Part shown: in pieces, positions 1-13,384 of the stretch
How the letters are laid out: each line of letters opens with the position of its first letter
Position numbering within the stretch: position 1 is the first letter of the stretch
Source of the DNA: Setaria digitata
Lineage: Eukaryota > Nematoda > Chromadorea > Rhabditida > Setariidae
NCBI GenBank assembly: GCA_003640385.1
Contig: RCAB01000212.1
Coordinates: forward strand, 38,504 to 102,503
DNA length: 64,000 nucleotides
Direction of reading: 5' to 3'
The notes under the pieces: generated by a model
What the model was told of the DNA's origin: nothing
Database searches by the model: none
The model's input: only the letters and a program-made list of their open reading frames with translations
Position numbers and translations under genes: made by a program

Positions 1-547
1 CAAACTTTTAATTGTAACTCTCGAGAATCTTCAGAAATACCTTCGAAATCGTCTTAAGACAATGATGTACCTAAGTAAAGAGCTTGTTGAGATTCACCAA
101 TCACTAATGGCAGAAAAAAAAAGAGGAAAATTCAAGTTCTGAATCATCAACCGGGAATAAAACAGCTTGAATCAAAAAAAAAAAAAAAAATAAATGAAAA
201 AAATAAAAAATAATATTCCCACTAGGAAATAAACAAATTGGAAAGTTTCGTTACAGTCTATACTATTAATATAGCCGGTAAAGCTGTTTCATTTCTATCA
301 TCATTTGTTAGGTGGCAAAAAAGTTTTCAAAGTATAATTTCTAGATTTATAGAGTTTCAGCTGGACGAGAGTCTTTAATGATTATTGTCCAGTTTAAATT
401 CTTTTTGTTTTTTCTTTTTATTATAGCAAGAAGAATTAGTTTTGTGGAATTTCCTAGAGGAAAATATACTTCAATACTGAGGATCTGAAAGTAGTTATAC
501 GTAAAAATTTAGAATTCATGAGGAAGGACAGGATAATCAATGCTTAC

Positions 548-3500
548 CAATAAACTGCACCGGTTGTCCAGGAGCGCCACCACCAAGCGGCTCAATTTTA
601 ACACTTTCGGACGAATATCCGGAAACGGTCAGAGGGTATGGATCAATTTTCTTACCACAAATTGCCATTTCCAGGTGATGTTCACCAACCTATGGAATAG
701 TGATGAGGAATATCTGGCGAGTTAATAGATTAAGTAATTTTCACTAAAAAAAATATGAAATATTTTTGTCATCGCTTATCACAGATTATTAACACAAATT
801 GAAAAAGATATTACATCAGTCGGTAGAATTTTTCCATACTAACCTTATTAATTATGTATTCACAAATCAGTTTGTGATCACCTCGTCGATAAACGCTTAT
901 GGGTAAATCGACACCATCCGGACCTGAAGAAGCTTTTTTCTGAATGCTTACTAATTTCATACAAAAGAATCTGATCTTTTTGAATAATAGGATATAGCAG
1001 GGTTAGAGATAGTTTCTGTATGCAACTGAATTGTTCAGTGTGAACTCAGGAAATTTTCCGAAACTTGCCATATATTCGTGCTTGTATATCACTTTCTTCA
1101 ATACCATCGCCGGATATTTCGAATGTTGTCGGTTTACCAACGGCAGCTCGTTGCAGTCCTATTCCGGTCAATTCCGTATACCATGATTCCGTCCTTTCGA
1201 CTCTAAAAGTAAGCATGAAGTTATTTTCAGTCAGAAAAAGCGCAATTTTACGCAAACATATTAAAGACTGTTTAATTTCCTCGATGCTCAATAATTTTTC
1301 TTACAGATATTAATAAGCCTTATTAGTAATTAACAATACAACTCATTCTGGTCAACCATTTATTACTGATAAATTCAGAAAAATCTAATACGTTCCTTTC
1401 CAATTATTTCGAATATCATATAGCATAACTTCCTTTTCCATAAGAACAAGAAACACTTAAGAGAGGTATTTTACAAACCGATCTTAAATAGAAATAAATT
1501 ATTTATTCATTTTTCAAACTAGTCCAACCTATTCTACATAAAAATAAATGCCACACCGTCTACTTTCAATGCTTCGTATCATTCGTTCTTCCACATCATA
1601 ATCTGAATTTATTTGGTGTTGAGGACTTTTGACCTGAATTTTCCACGGTGACAACCTGACATTTTCACCATTAAATCGCATTTCAACAATATGTGTTATT
1701 GCCTGCAAAAAAAAAAAAAAAAAAAAAAGATTTAATTAAGACAATACAATCTTTGCGAATAATCCCTGTCGATATTAACCCCGCTTTACTGCGAAATTTT
1801 AAAAGGAAATTAACCGAGGATTTTTTTTTAAGAATAATTAACCATGAGTGTATAAATTTAATTTCGTTAAATTAATAAATAATTTGTGAAATAAACCAAC
1901 TATGCATCCAAAAATAATGAATAATTAAACGTAATATGAATCTAATACACCATGACACTAGTTGCGTTGTTGGGAGTTCCTAGTGCAGTTCAATATAAAA
2001 GAAGGATAAATAACGTGACGTACGTGACAACTCTCTTCACTACATTAGTTTTTTTTAGCGTTATCTACTTATTTTCTCAAATGATTGTTACAGTCACCTA
2101 AGATCATCACTGCAAGGAAGAAAAATACCTGAGTTGGAGTGAATGAANAGCGTTATCTACTTATTTTCTCAAATGATTGTTACATCACCTAAGATCATCA
2201 CTGCAAGGAAGAAAAATACCTGAGTTGGAGTGAATGAAGCCAGGTAGTGTCGTCCACCTAGTTCACGTACACGACACGCAACCCGACCACCGTTTATCAT
2301 AATTTCCAAATTGCCAGACCCCGCTGCACTCGCATCAACTACAAATGAAAAATTTGCACAGTTTAACTTCAAAATAATGAAATATTGAAGAAAAAGGATT
2401 AAAATTGCCACTACAATCTCTTAAATTATTTCATTAAATATTTTCAAACAAAAATCAGTTTTTAATTTCTTAATTTCCAATGATAATTTTTTTAAGTAGA
2501 TGAGTGGCAAATTCGACCATTCAATATAGCAATCTCTTTTCGGCATGATATGCTTGTGTAATAATTAGCTGTTTTTATGAGTAAAGTAGGACGAGTATAT
2601 TAGTTGTAGGCTTTTTTCGATTATTAATTGGGCAATTTACAAAAAAACTTAGTCATAATTCAGTAAAATTTAGAACTGTAAAGGATATTGAAATTCTAGT
2701 TTTTGAATTATTTTAGGCAAATCTGACCAAAGAGAAGAAAACATTAATAAGAAAGCAGCACACTAATGAGAAACAAACCTGAAATTTTAAGATCAAAAAT
2801 GAAAAATTTGAATCAATCATTAATGAAAAGGGAATTTGAAAAAAAAAAAAGAAAAAATAAAAAGGAAAAGAAAGTTTAAAGGAAAATTGAGCATTTATTT
2901 AACAAGAAGAAGCAATGATTTGCTACTTTTGAAAGAAAAAAAAAAAACAGTAAAATACTTGTCTTTCATTTTCGATCAGCCAAATAACCATTTATATTCT
3001 AGCATTTTTGGGACTAATTTGTTTTGAATATTTCTAATTACTAATGAATTCACTATTATATTTGCTTAATGAATATCAGCATAACAACGATGACTTCTTT
3101 CTCTTATGATTTTCACAGTACGAAAGATAAAGCGTCTTCATGATGAATGAATTCTCTTCAGCGTAATTTCAGATACAGAAGCAGTAAAAGAGAAAGTTCC
3201 AATATTGAGCATGTTACTTTTCTTAGCATGCTCTCGAGAAATTTTATCCTTCTCGAGAATAATTGAAAGAATGCAAGCACAAGCACTAGCAAGAACTATT
3301 TTGTTTTGTAAATAAAAACCGCAAAATGCATACTTTCAAAAGTGTATTCTCTGAAAAGTTCATTGGCATTAATAAATTCCGGCATATTCCGGACAGTTAC
3401 CAGATCAGGATCACCGACGTTGCACACAAATGGACTCTCGTATACACTCTGATTGAAGAGTCGCACATCTATTGAATGCTCACCTGCAATTTATATTTAA

Positions 3501-6500
3501 ACATTTTTTTCATTATTATTTTCATTTCTTTCAGTGATGGTTCTATACTTCAACCTGTTTTATGCTTAGTCTCAGACGATAGACATTATCAGAAAGAATG
3601 TTAAGGTTTTTTTTGAAACTATCAGTGATGATGATGGCAAAAAGAAAAGTTAACTAATACCGGCTTCAACAGGTTTCCATTCTACCTTATAAGTTACGTC
3701 ATCAGTTTGATAAACTCTCGCTCGTTTGGCTTTTCCAGATGGTGCTAAAAACGAAAACGACAATTAACAACGACAAATTATTCTAGTTCCTTTTTCATTA
3801 CTCAAGCTCAAACTGTCATCTGTGCAGAAAACAAAGGCCAACTGATAAGCTCATTAGAAGGATTAAGTAATAAGTTAGAATCATCTCTTTTGTTTACAAG
3901 CTAAGACAGAATGACACAATGGAAATTTGCATAAATATTCAGGTAGAAATGAAACTTTCCAAAAGAAGCATTACTTTTATTTAGCGAAATTAAAGCGGTC
4001 TACTGAGAATAAAGTTCTCTGAAAATAAATGTAAATTCAAGTTTGTTTTTGCAAGTTCAAAGATCTCAAAGCACAAAAGTTAATTTGTCAAAAAAAGTGA
4101 AGCAACAAAGAAAAAGTAACAAAAAACATTTCCGCAAGATTTAAGAGAGTTTCAACAAACTTTATTAACTTTTCACATGAATAGAAGGTGGGTAGTCAAT
4201 TCCATTCAGCAAAATACCCTCAGAAAAAGATTGAAATAGTTTGGAAAAAGCAAAAGTATCAATTAAAATTAAATTATTGTAAGAGACGATTGAGTAGGCA
4301 ATGCATCCGAAAAGTATGCAGAAAATTTGTTTCATTTTGATTAAATTAATAAATGAAAAATTCATATTCGTATTGGTTTATATTAGTAAATAAGTGGAAG
4401 ATTTAGAAGTTGCTTCGTGAGATATATCACAAAGGATGTATTGTTTTGAAGAAATGCAATTCATAAATTTATTTATACTTGACGAAAGGAAGTTAATAGT
4501 ATACTTCTAGTAGATATAAATAAGTCTTAGTCGCACCATCCTATATTAGGCAGCAACTATATCCTAGCCAATTAAAAATTCAAGTGAAAGATTGTTCATA
4601 CGATTTCCAGTTAGTTGGCGTTTGAATATACATGCAGGGGAAGTCTTCAGGGGAAAGAGGTAATTAATTAAATTAGTAGTTCAACAAAGCATAACAACCT
4701 AAGTTGAAAGTAATCGTACAGTAAACATACCTGTAATGGTGACAGTGATATCCTTACATTCGGCACCAACTGCATGAATAAAAAACGTATTAAGTCGATC
4801 AACTGAAGCCATTCGTAAATTTTCGCCGTAAACGGATACCGAACTTGCATCTGCTATATCCAGAATAAATGGCGAACCTACAATTAGCATATCATTTCAG
4901 GTAAAACATTTGGCAATAAAAAAAAAAAAAAATTAGCTTCAAATCATTTCCAAACAATTATTCTAGTTACAACATTCATAAAATTATAAAATATTCGGTC
5001 GGGAAAGCGAAAAAAAAAAAGCAATCCATTGAAGATATATGTTTGGATATTTGATAAAATATGTTCATTTGATAGGTTTTTGAACTTGAAAAAAGACAAA
5101 ACAAAAACAAAGGCATGATTTTAAGATAAAATAGACAAATATGAAATGATAAAAATATGAAAACTTACCTTTAACTTCCATATTGTTGAAGAGAACATGA
5201 ATTTTGTATTGGCCAGCACCGTCGGGAGTGAAACTAATTCGATAAACACCCGAATTACCCTGTTCAGTCACCTCGCATGGCATATTGCGACCGTGTCGTA
5301 ATACCGAAACCTGTCACCAATTATTTTTTTTTCCTCATCGTTGCAAGGAAAAAAAAAGAAAACTTGATTTAATTAGAAGACATAATTTTCAAACATTTTA
5401 TACTACAGTTATAATCATTTTCAAAACTTTAAAAGTTTTGCTTTTCACAGCTATTGGAAAAAAAAAAGAAAAGAGATATTTGAAATTAAAGAATAGAAAG
5501 AAGATTTTTAGTTTTGTCTAATCTAAAATTATTTTTAAGCAATAGGTAATAAATAACAAAGAACAGCATTATGAAATAATCAAAAAAATTACTGATGTTA
5601 TTATTTTTGATCTTTCCAAAGAATGTTCCTTCCACGTCAGAAGATTATTTTTTGAATTAAATTTGGATTACTATTAATTACTAGATTATTATTAATAACC
5701 ACTCATTAGTCGAGACTTCTCATAGAATTTATGCCATTCCTGATTTGAATAGTCTCAACTACTCTTAGATCTTATAATTATTTCTATTTATTGGAATCAA
5801 GTCTGCAAAATTATTTCAGGTTTTATAATTATTTTAATTTTGAGTTAGTTTTAATCGATTATGAAAAATTAAGAATTGCATAACAATATTTTAGGACTAG
5901 ACTTCGAGATTTTGAAAATCGAAAATATTCTAAAAATGTTATCTTTTTTTGTCTTAATAGTTAGTTTTTATGCGTAAAGAAACTATAATGAGAGAACGAG
6001 TTTTTAAGAGAATGTACTTATTAGGAGAAATTTATGACCGTATCGAAAATTTTTAGGTATTAATTACTCGACTTCCAGTTCAAATGGAAAAGAAAGTCTG
6101 ACATCATCAGGTGAAATCGGTATTTTGGGGAGAAAGAAACTATTTTCTCTGTTTTGCTAAATTCTATTCCCCTTTAAATCATTTCTTATATTCTGTAGTA
6201 AGATTCTAAGTAATAAATATTACTTAGAATTTAGGTTATAGCTGAATTGCTAATAAGTTCTTTCAATTTTTTTCACCTTTTGCTGCACATAATTTGATCA
6301 CATTACTCAATAAAAGTCCATTTTTCACACAAAATTTCCAGAATACGGTAGATTTTCAGGTCATAATCCATNATTTGATCACATTACTCAATAAAAGCCC
6401 ATTTTTCACACAAAATTTCCAGAATACGGTAGATTTTCAGTTCATAATCCATCATCAGATCTTAGTTGTATGAGCTAGCGCATAAATTTTTTAACATTAA

Positions 6501-8341
6501 TATGATATTTCATAAATTTTGGAAAGTAAATCCAGAAAAAGAAACTATTTAAAAAAAGGAAAAGGCACCTTGAGAAAACCATCACCAGCCTGAGATGCAT
6601 TTACACTGAACTTCAGTTCCTGACCAACAAGTCCAACATCCAAACCATATACCTGAGAAAAAATGGTTTTCATATCTAAATGCTACAAATACTTTCGAAT
6701 TTATCAATTGTAGTAAATCAAACTTTAAACTTTTATCTTTCCCTGAAGATTGAAGATTCAAACAGAACAGATTTTGTCAACTGAATGGAAATCAAATACC
6801 TGAACAAGATTGGCATCGTAAACTTTACAGGAAAATGGTGAACCTCGAATGTGTTCACCATCGTACAGTATACCAATTTGCCATTTACCTGCAGAAAGCA
6901 GATTTAGAAGTTAAGCCACTACTAAGAAGAATGAAAAATGAAATACTAAAATGTTATTATAACGAAAAAAAAAAAAATCTTGCTCCACAGGTAATGGATG
7001 CAAAATTTGTAAACTTTTTTAAATATTTCAATTATGTTTGCAGAAATTCTTCTAAGAATTGATATTTTTGGTATTTCAAATGTTTCCAAATGACCAGAAA
7101 GAACATTGAGAATTTTCATCAAGGATTAAACTTCGTTTATCGTTGAACTATTTGAAATATGAAATGAATAGAAAGTAATATAAATAAAACATTCTTCTAA
7201 TTAGAACCATATTTAGTTTTCTAGAATTAAACTGCTTTTTCCACATTGATTTCTCTATTAATTAAACTAAATTTCAATATATTAAAACTGGTACAATACT
7301 TAAACAAAAATTAAACTGACAATAAAAAAAAAAAAAAAAATGCTGAGACTTTTCAGATGAAAAGTATTCACCATCTTCTATTTCTGCTAAAATTAATAGT
7401 TGGACGATTGATCATGGAGAAAGCAAAATCTTCACTGATCATTAACATTGGTCATTAGTGGTCAGTGATGTCACAAGACTAATTACTCTTCACAAGTTGT
7501 ACCCCTTCCAGGAATCCAGTCGGTCGTTCGAATCCGGATTCTGTCGTAACATAACTGGATGCTCTCTTACGTAGTAATTTAGTTTCCGTCAATCTTTCTC
7601 ATATTATCATCAAAAGAAAAAAAGTTTTCAAAATTCTCATGTGATATTTTTACTCTGTTAAATGAGGCACAAGTTCCACTTCCAGCACAATAATGGCCAG
7701 AAAAGATGAAAGCATAAAGATGCGATCAAGAGAATAAGTAAATAAACCAAGCAAAAAAAAAAAAAAAAAAACTAATAAACTAACCAACTTCGTTCGGCGT
7801 AAAGGTAGCGGTAAGAACGCTGCCTTTCTTAATTACTTGGCAATTTTTGACAGAGCCAGAAGGTGCAATTGCTTCAACAAGAATGGAACCAATGGATGAT
7901 TCGCCATGTGCGTTTATCTGCAACAGTTCTTATCACTGAATAACTTTTTAAGTAGTAAAAGAACTAGCAACATTTCATTTTCCCAGAATTTACATTCAAT
8001 TCTGGTATTTTATAAATCAATATCAATTCTTTTAGTATTATTCAAAATTCATTTCCGGAAAAATATTCCGGAAAAATTTTCTCTCTTCTTTTATTGTCTT
8101 TATAAAGTTATGCTGCAGTTACCTATCTTTCTTATAACTAATTTGCTTATTTCAGGTAAGATAATTAATAACTGCCAAAAATACAAATATGATAATAACA
8201 TATTCTACAGTTGGTCTATAAATATTTTAAGGAATTAAAGAAGAAATTTACCACAACTTCAACAATAGAACCAATGGAACAAGGTTCGCTTAGGCCGGAA
8301 AAAGAAACATGCCCAATGTCGGGCGGTGGGTAGAGATCCAT
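548..8341 (-). CDS. fln-1: Filamin, short form lacking an actin-binding domain (3' end outside window)
   Basis: Filamins are rod-like scaffold proteins that link actin to membrane partners through tandem Ig-like repeats. Exons in reading order: 8252-8341, 7785-7917, 6800-6888, 6569-6652, 5169-5310, 4731-4877, 3661-3744, 3334-3483, 2220-2338, 1557-1702, 1069-1202, 844-939, 548-689. All joins keep phase except 1069/939. Repeat hallmarks recur: FTPNEVGKWQIGILYDGEHI then GSPFSCKVYDA; FTPDGAGQYKIHVLF then GSPFILDIADA; an ESPFVCNVGDP linker; SPWKIQV; PYPLTVSG. About five Ig repeats and the start of a sixth are visible. The chosen ATG (MDLYPPPDIGHVSFSG) has an in-frame TAA just upstream and lies about 135 bp below a TTTCAG acceptor, so it probably starts a short, trans-spliced isoform. 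No calponin-homology exons were seen upstream. The family assignment is firm; the isoform structure is inferred. Confidence 0.9.
2057..2238. repeat. Direct duplication around a single N (assembly join)
   Basis: About 91 bp (2057-2147) are repeated almost exactly at 2149-2238, separated by one N at 2148. The only clear difference is a one-base indel. The copy contains just the 3' end of a filamin exon plus intron. This is best read as two overlapping contig ends that were not merged, not a biological repeat. Confidence 0.85.
6292..6452. repeat. Direct duplication around a single N (assembly join)
   Basis: Eighty bases at 6292-6371 recur at 6373-6452 with two substitutions and one N between, inside a filamin intron. 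Same signature as the join at 2148. Confidence 0.85.
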
Positions 8342-8475
8342 GCTGCTCTCTTGGCTGTTTTAACTTTGATTTGCTCTCTGTGGCACACCAGAGCTTCTGA
8401 GGAGGGATGGTTAGCTACAAGACTTAAAGTACCACTGGACTTGATGGCAGTTCTATTCTCTGACACAATCTCCGA
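8342..8475 (-). promoter_or_regulatory. 5' leader exon of the short filamin mRNA, with a candidate trans-splice acceptor
   Basis: On the minus strand a clean nematode acceptor (AAATTTCAG) precedes about 135 bases leading to the filamin ATG at 8341. No upstream donor could be paired with it, so it may be a spliced-leader acceptor. The leader itself is open in a different frame (SEIVSENRTAIKSS... to KTAKRAAWISTH), discussed as a finding. Confidence 0.4.
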
Positions 8476-8487
8476 ATCTGAAATTTC

Positions 8488-10707
8488 TAATAAAATTCAA
8501 AAAGACCTCAAAGATACGAAGTTGAAAGGGCGTAAATATTGACGAGATATTTGCATATGCATAGATTAACGTAGAAGGTAAATAAATGAAAAAAAAAAAA
8601 AAAAAAGTTACGCAAATTGATACAAGAGGGATAGCTAATTCATTCCCAAAAATTAACAGATAAAGTGAAGTAATACTCTTACTTGTGTGACTGACTACTT
8701 ACTTTTAATTCACAATTACCACAGAATTCTTGGAGTGAATTTTAATTTCAAAGTATGAAATACTATCGAGAATGATTTGAAACAACAAATAGCGGGGGAG
8801 AAATGAAAAAAAAAAAAACTGGAAATAGAATGAAGGGAGAAGTTTTCTCGGGAGTGTTATATCGCATGACTAACCCATTCAACAACCGGCATCATATCTT
8901 CAGTCCAAAAATGTTCCAATTCATTTCATGGGTTGAATTTCTAAACTATGGATGGATGGAGAGAGAGAGGAAAAAGAGTAGACAGTAAGGAAAGGAATTT
9001 TCAAAATGTGTGTTTAACACTGTTACAAATATCACTCAACCAATAACATACAAGAAGAATATTGTTGCAGGCGAAAAATTTGAAAGAGAGAGACATCTTC
9101 CTTCTATATGAAGCTCAAAAAATTTCAGTTTTTCACATCATTTTCAATTTCTCACTCCAATTAATTTACTAAACAGGTGAACTTTTACTATAGAATTTGT
9201 GCGAGAACAAAAATTACAAAGAGAAATATGAAAGAGTGAGCATAAAATGGCTTAGGGAGGAAGTCATTTGCAGGAATTCAAACTCATTGATAATAAACAA
9301 TCTATCACATTTATCATTACCGAAATTTGGATGGAAAATTGCGTTCATTTCTTCTAACAAAAAAGAAAAAAAAAAACGAACTGATTGCTGCTTAGTTCTT
9401 AATATTGGTACTTTATGGAGGCCAAGAATCATTACAGGGCAAGCAAAATTATCTGTATAAAAATTTAAAATTGCAATGAACCTGGAAGAATTAAAGTTTT
9501 GCTTTATTCCTTTTCATCGTACAATCACATGACTGTGTGTTATGCAAAACTTTGAGCAATTTATTGTCTTATATTTTCATTATATTTCCCGCATTTTTTC
9601 TAATTTTCATTTCAAAAAGCAAAAATAACAAAATGTGGAAAATTTTTTCTCATTGCACAATATTAATTACACTGTCAGCTAATGAATGCTAGCATAAAAG
9701 GGACGCTAACGTTTTTTAGTACCAATAGAAGACTTTCATTTTGCTACTGCTCTGGTAATTCATCTTTGATTGATTGTAATTTAAATTTAAATTGAATTAT
9801 GCATAAATATGTTCAGTAGGATATATGAATTGTTCTCGAAGAGATTTCTGAATCGACAAATGCAGAAATGGAAAAAAAAAATGTAACAGAAGAGCAGAAG
9901 TCTTCTATAGAACTGCAAACTACCGCACTGATAATAGTTGAAAGCAAAAGTTACTAGTGGTGGAAAATATTTCTTCGTTTTTGTGATAAGTCGACAGACG
10001 ACATTTCATCTCAAACTAAAAATTACTATTCTAAACAATTGAGATGATTCAGATTCAAATTCTGACTATACTCGGCAACATATCATTTCTGACTAATCAA
10101 TGTATTCTAGAGGCAGTAACAAGCTTCGGAAATTACTACTGATTGCTGATAACAAATTCGATCTCAACGTCAAATACGTTAAAAGCACGCATCAAACATG
10201 CGCATTCTATTGGATTTTCAAACTGAAAATTTGAATCATCCGGTGAAGAAAGGTTTTTAGTTGAAGTCAGTGGAAAATATTTTAAAAAAAATTGAAGAAG
10301 TAAGGATGTTGAGTGCATTTGATGAATATATAGTACTAAATAAGATAAAGCGTTATCCAATAATAGACGTGAACTTTAACCCTCATGCTTAAAAAAAAAA
10401 AAAAAAAAAAAAATTTATAAGTCAAGCAGTTGATAAGCATACTTTTTATCAGTTGTGAAATTCCACTTTTCTAGAGAAGTGAATTAAAGCAATTCTTTTA
10501 AATAAGACAGTCTAAAAGTATTAAACTTTCTTTTTTTTTTTTTTGCATCGGAAGAATTAAAATTTCCAAGAATGCTTAGTTGAAATCAAGAATTAGAAAA
10601 TGATTCAGCATTTGGGAGTCAAAATACGAATCCCATACAATATTATTGATCATTCAAAAAATTTTATTTCTATTCTCTCTTGGAAATTTGAAAGTAAGAT
10701 TGTAAAA
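8488..10707. other. Non-coding AT-rich stretch upstream of the short filamin start
   Basis: No supported gene. It contains many poly-A tracts and short open frames. One minus-strand frame at 10136-10270 ends in TAG after SPDDSNFQFENPIECACLMR-like sequence and has an internal TTTTCAG, so it could be a terminal exon, but nothing upstream supports it. Confidence 0.5.
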
Positions 10708-11562
10708 ATGAATTTTATCAGTAGCTTTCAGCCAAAAAGAATCAATACTGATCAACCTGATCAATTTGCTCATTCTAATCCTAATTTAGTGCATTCACAA
10801 GTGAGACAGTTTCTAGCAAACCAACAAAATCAAATGAATAAATTTATTTGCAACGATGAAAAAAAAAAAGGAAATCCATATGAGAAATTGTTCTGCTTAT
10901 GATGGAGAGAAGTAATTTGTGCAAAAAGAAAAGAAGAAATAAAAGTGTCAATGATTTATTGAATGGACTTTCCAATTCACAATGAAATTGCATAATTTCC
11001 AACAGCAGAAATCTTTTGAAGAATACTGACGAGAATAAATATCTTTAAATTGGTGAAGATTTTGATTTTTTGAAATAAAATTTATAAATAATTTTCATTC
11101 CTTTCATAGTTTAATAATGAAAACTTTGATTCGAAAAATATATCGAAATAGATATTGTTAGTACAGCAAAAAAAAAAAAGAATCTTTTCATTTAAAATAA
11201 CTGGTAATCGCAATGAATAATTAATTATATGTGCAAAAGGATTAGCACAGCGTCCAAAGATTAAACAGTAATTAATTTAAATTAATCCTTGATAATCAAT
11301 GATAGATATTTGAATGCAGCGAAAAGTATGTAGAGCATATGAGGAAATTAGACTTAAAGAAAATGCAAAAAAAAAAAATCACCAAAACTCGCAGATATTA
11401 AGTGATCAGTTAAATGAATCCATAAAGAATGTAGGAGGAGGTGTTGAAAATTCAGAATTTCAGGAAATAAATTCTTTAGGAGAAATGCCAATTGAACAAT
11501 TGAGCAATAGCAATTTGTTCCAAAGAATGAACAATTTAATTAAGAAAAAAAATAAGATATAG
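10708..11562 (+). CDS. Candidate two-exon gene, hydrophilic Asn/Gln/Lys-rich protein of unknown function
   Basis: A tentative model. Exon 1 is 10708-10800, starting MNFISSFQPKRINTDQPDQF and ending at CAA|GTGAGA. Exon 2 is 11320-11562, after a GAATGCAG acceptor, starting RKVCRAYEEIRLKENAKKKN and ending TAG. Both junctions are phase 0, giving about 111 residues. The second exon reads like coding sequence (charged, helix-forming, no low-complexity bias), but no domain is recognised and there is no signal peptide or membrane segment. Exon 1 could instead read through to a stop at 10902. It lies on the plus strand, opposite the filamin gene, in an otherwise empty region. Confidence 0.3.
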
Positions 11563-13384
11563 AAGAGATAATTTTCTATATCATATTAAATCAGTAAATG
11601 TAATATTTTGTTGACATTTTAGCTTAGCAACAAATTTGCAGGTAAAATTGAATAAATGCAAACTTTTGATGAAGGAAAGGAGAGAGAAAGAGAGGGAGAG
11701 AGAAGGAAAGTTTGAAGAAAATTACACGTTGCAGAAATGTACTCCAAGCAAACTTCGCATCTTTCTCTCAACTTCAAGTACAATAAATCTGTCTCCCTCA
11801 ATAGCAATAGTATTAATGGAAGAATTAGAGGACATTTGACGCACTGTGACAACTAGCTGGCATCTCTTGATATGAATAATTTTCATCTCATTAATTATAT
11901 TAATAATCTCTTCTAGTTCACAACAATATTAACGGCCATCTATCGACAAATCATTTATACAATTATCATTCCAACGATCTCACATTTTCACTCAGCCATT
12001 TGGTCGAGAAACATTCATGCATTCATACATTTCTTCATATATATGCACTAATTTTCGGACGAAATAGAAACAAATCAAATATGATAACATTTCGCATTCT
12101 TTCTACTTTTTCTTATTTCAGCAGAGATACTACTCTCAGCAAAATTGGTGAATGGTAGAGTAATAGAAATAATAGAATTCATTAATAATTTAATGATTGT
12201 ACTGATAACGTAGTGATGATTGTGATAAGTGTCGGATTGTTGATAGTTGTAAACTGATAAGATATTCCATTAGTGCTATTAAATGCATATGGCAATATCC
12301 AGAAAAAAGGAAAAAGACTGATTGCTGATATTAAGGCTAAAGTGCAAAGTTAAAATTAATTATGACTGGAAATATTCAAGCAGGAAATCAATGAGAATAT
12401 ATCCTTTCATCTATCTTGACAAAGCCGAAAAAATTTCACAAAATATATCAATGCAAGAAGTTTGCAATTTGAAGTTAATTTTCTTGAGCTATAAATAGCA
12501 TTTGCAGGAAAAAGTAAAGATGACTGAGGACAAAACGATGCCATACAGCAGCAATTAACAAACATTTGAGTTTATTTAAATGTGATGCAAATTGCAATCA
12601 AAACTGCAACGAAAACCATCAAATGGATCAGTTCGTAGTAATTGGTTAAGATCTACTTGTGATAAATCAAAAAATCACACCACTGTAGTGAACTATTAGT
12701 GTATATTGTAATTAAATAAGATAATACTCATTGTTGAGGTATTTCATAGCTTAGGTAATTTTATTCCGGGAAATTGCAGATAACTGAGAGGAAAATTTAC
12801 CAGAGAAGTTATTCGATGGTGTTGCTTGGTTACAGGAAGAAAAGTATTACGAATAGAAATAGAGGAGAGAAAGAAAGTTTTGTAGGATTAAATTTCACTC
12901 TAAATGCTACATGAAATGATTCATACGGAAATGCGAATCTTGAAGGGACCGAACGGAAGAGAGTTTTCTCTTCTTGTACAGCCTCATTAAGCAAACTTTT
13001 ATTTATTTTCCTTGAACTAACAATTCCTTTTGAAGCAGCGCCGAGGAAGAAATCACCTTAGAGCAGTCAAATGGATGAGTCTAAACAGAGCTGAGATGAC
13101 TGACTTCTGTACAATTCAGTACCACAACTCAGATATCATGATAGCATGAGCATCTGAATAGTTCACGTCGGAATGATAATAAATCATCGCGAAAAAATTA
13201 TCAGCGTATTGCAGTATAAATAATTATGGCCAACTGAAGCTGCAACAATTACAGGTATGTGCAAGCAATATTTCATTGAAGATATCACCGCCACAGGTAT
13301 GTTAAGTGTCTTATTGTTCTAAAGGTATGCCATGCAGTGGACATCACTGACCACTTGAAATACATTCTTTTTTGCGCAATTAAA
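11563..13384. other. Non-genic stretch with a GA-rich microsatellite
   Basis: No supported gene. A GAGA-type purine tract lies at about 11676-11706. The rest is AT-rich sequence with only short chance frames. Confidence 0.5.

Noticed and set aside
2057..2148. Apparent extra partial filamin exon (…SFTPTQ copy)
   Set aside because: It is the duplicated contig end beside the N at 2148, not a second exon.
7505..7560. GTTCGAATCC motif resembling a tRNA B box
   Set aside because: No matching T-stem pairing, no A box at the right distance and no acceptor stem; judged chance.
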